Source: Opitutaceae bacterium
GTDB taxonomy: Bacteria > Verrucomicrobiota > Verrucomicrobiia > Opitutales > Opitutaceae
Direction: 5' to 3'
DNA: 6,617 nucleotides
Assembly: GCA_023269455.1 (NCBI GenBank)
Contig: JAHFTG010000118.1
Coordinates: 1 to 6,617, forward strand
Positions 6,385 to 6,617 of this stretch are shown piece by piece. The notes beneath the pieces were generated by a model. It was not told the DNA's origin. It made no database searches and was given only the letters and a program-made list of their open reading frames with translations. Numbering within the stretch: the first letter of the stretch is position 1; every line of letters starts with the position of its first letter. The position numbers and the translations under genes are program-made.

Positions 6385-6387
6385 CTC

Positions 6388-6617
6388 ATGACCGATACCA
6401 CGTTTGCCCTTACCCGGTTCGAAAACCGCAACGGCACGACCTCATGGAGAATCTCCGGCTGGCTCGCCAGCGTCCGCATCCGTAAGAACTTCAAGACCCG
6501 CGAAGAAGCCGCCGCCGATATGGCCGCCCTTGAGATCAAGGCCGCCCAGCTCCAGTCCGGCCTTCGCACCGCCACCACGTTTCTTTCCGATAACCAGCTT
6601 CGCGAGGCCGAGTCTGT
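6388..6617 (+). CDS. Putative tyrosine recombinase (integrase), N-terminal part, runs off window
   Basis: The frame from the ATG at 6388 is open to the window end (76 complete codons) and starts MTDTTFALTRFENRNGTTSW. The opening strands and the segment SVRIRKNFKTREEAAADMAA resemble the arm-type DNA-binding domain of phage and island integrases: a short beta-sheet with a basic strand followed by a helix carrying a (R)K-x-F-x-T-x-x-E-A pattern. The catalytic domain with the R..HxxR..Y residues would lie beyond the edge, so the assignment rests on the N terminus and on position 62 bases past a tRNA 3' end. Codon use is GCC-rich like the neighbours, which argues against very recent transfer from a distant donor. 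No Shine-Dalgarno motif is present; a 10-bp inverted repeat ends three bases before the start. It could instead be another protein with a similar small DNA-binding fold. Confidence 0.65.
   Translation, partial: MTDTTFALTRFENRNGTTSWRISGWLASVRIRKNFKTREEAAADMAALEIKAAQLQSGLRTATTFLSDNQLREAES

Noticed and set aside
6357..6578. 73-residue minus-strand open frame opposite the integrase start
   Set aside because: It spans the inverted repeat and is antisense to the integrase-like frame, with no recognisable features.

Overview
The window is GC-rich, with strongly C-ending codons, and reads as bacterial chromosome. Gene order and protein features fit a Verrucomicrobiota member, possibly Opitutaceae-like. 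That placement is an inference from codon style, the absence of Shine-Dalgarno motifs and the look of the hypothetical protein and integrase start; no marker gene here settles it.

Region 1 (1-4093, + strand) is a compact housekeeping gene run: the 3' part of pyrB (aspartate carbamoyltransferase), pyrC (type I dihydroorotase), a CPBP-family intramembrane protease-like protein, thiL (thiamine-monophosphate kinase) and tsaE (ATPase for tRNA t6A synthesis). Gaps are 11, 8 and 13 bp, and thiL and tsaE overlap by 26 bp, so one transcript is likely. PyrB and PyrC catalyse consecutive steps of pyrimidine synthesis. ThiL and TsaE serve cofactor and tRNA modification roles, and the membrane protein has no evident functional link.

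Region 2 (4091-4229) is a short convergent intergenic space. It holds a roughly 92-bp structured element with imperfect inverted ends and two internal hairpins (REP/BIME- or MITE-like), then a clear intrinsic terminator for the minus-strand gene.

Region 3 (4230-6047, - strand) encodes a 605-residue protein of unknown function. It has an Arg/Gly-rich disordered segment near its N terminus and winged-helix-like segments near its C terminus. I infer nucleic acid binding.

Region 4 (6048-6617) holds a divergent intergenic region, a complete tRNA-Leu(GAG) with encoded CCA, two hairpins, and the first 76 codons of a gene that looks like a tyrosine recombinase (integrase). An integrase starting 62 bp past a tRNA 3' end is the classic edge of an integrative element or genomic island. 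Its cargo would lie to the right of this window, so this is the most promising lead, but the system itself is not visible here.
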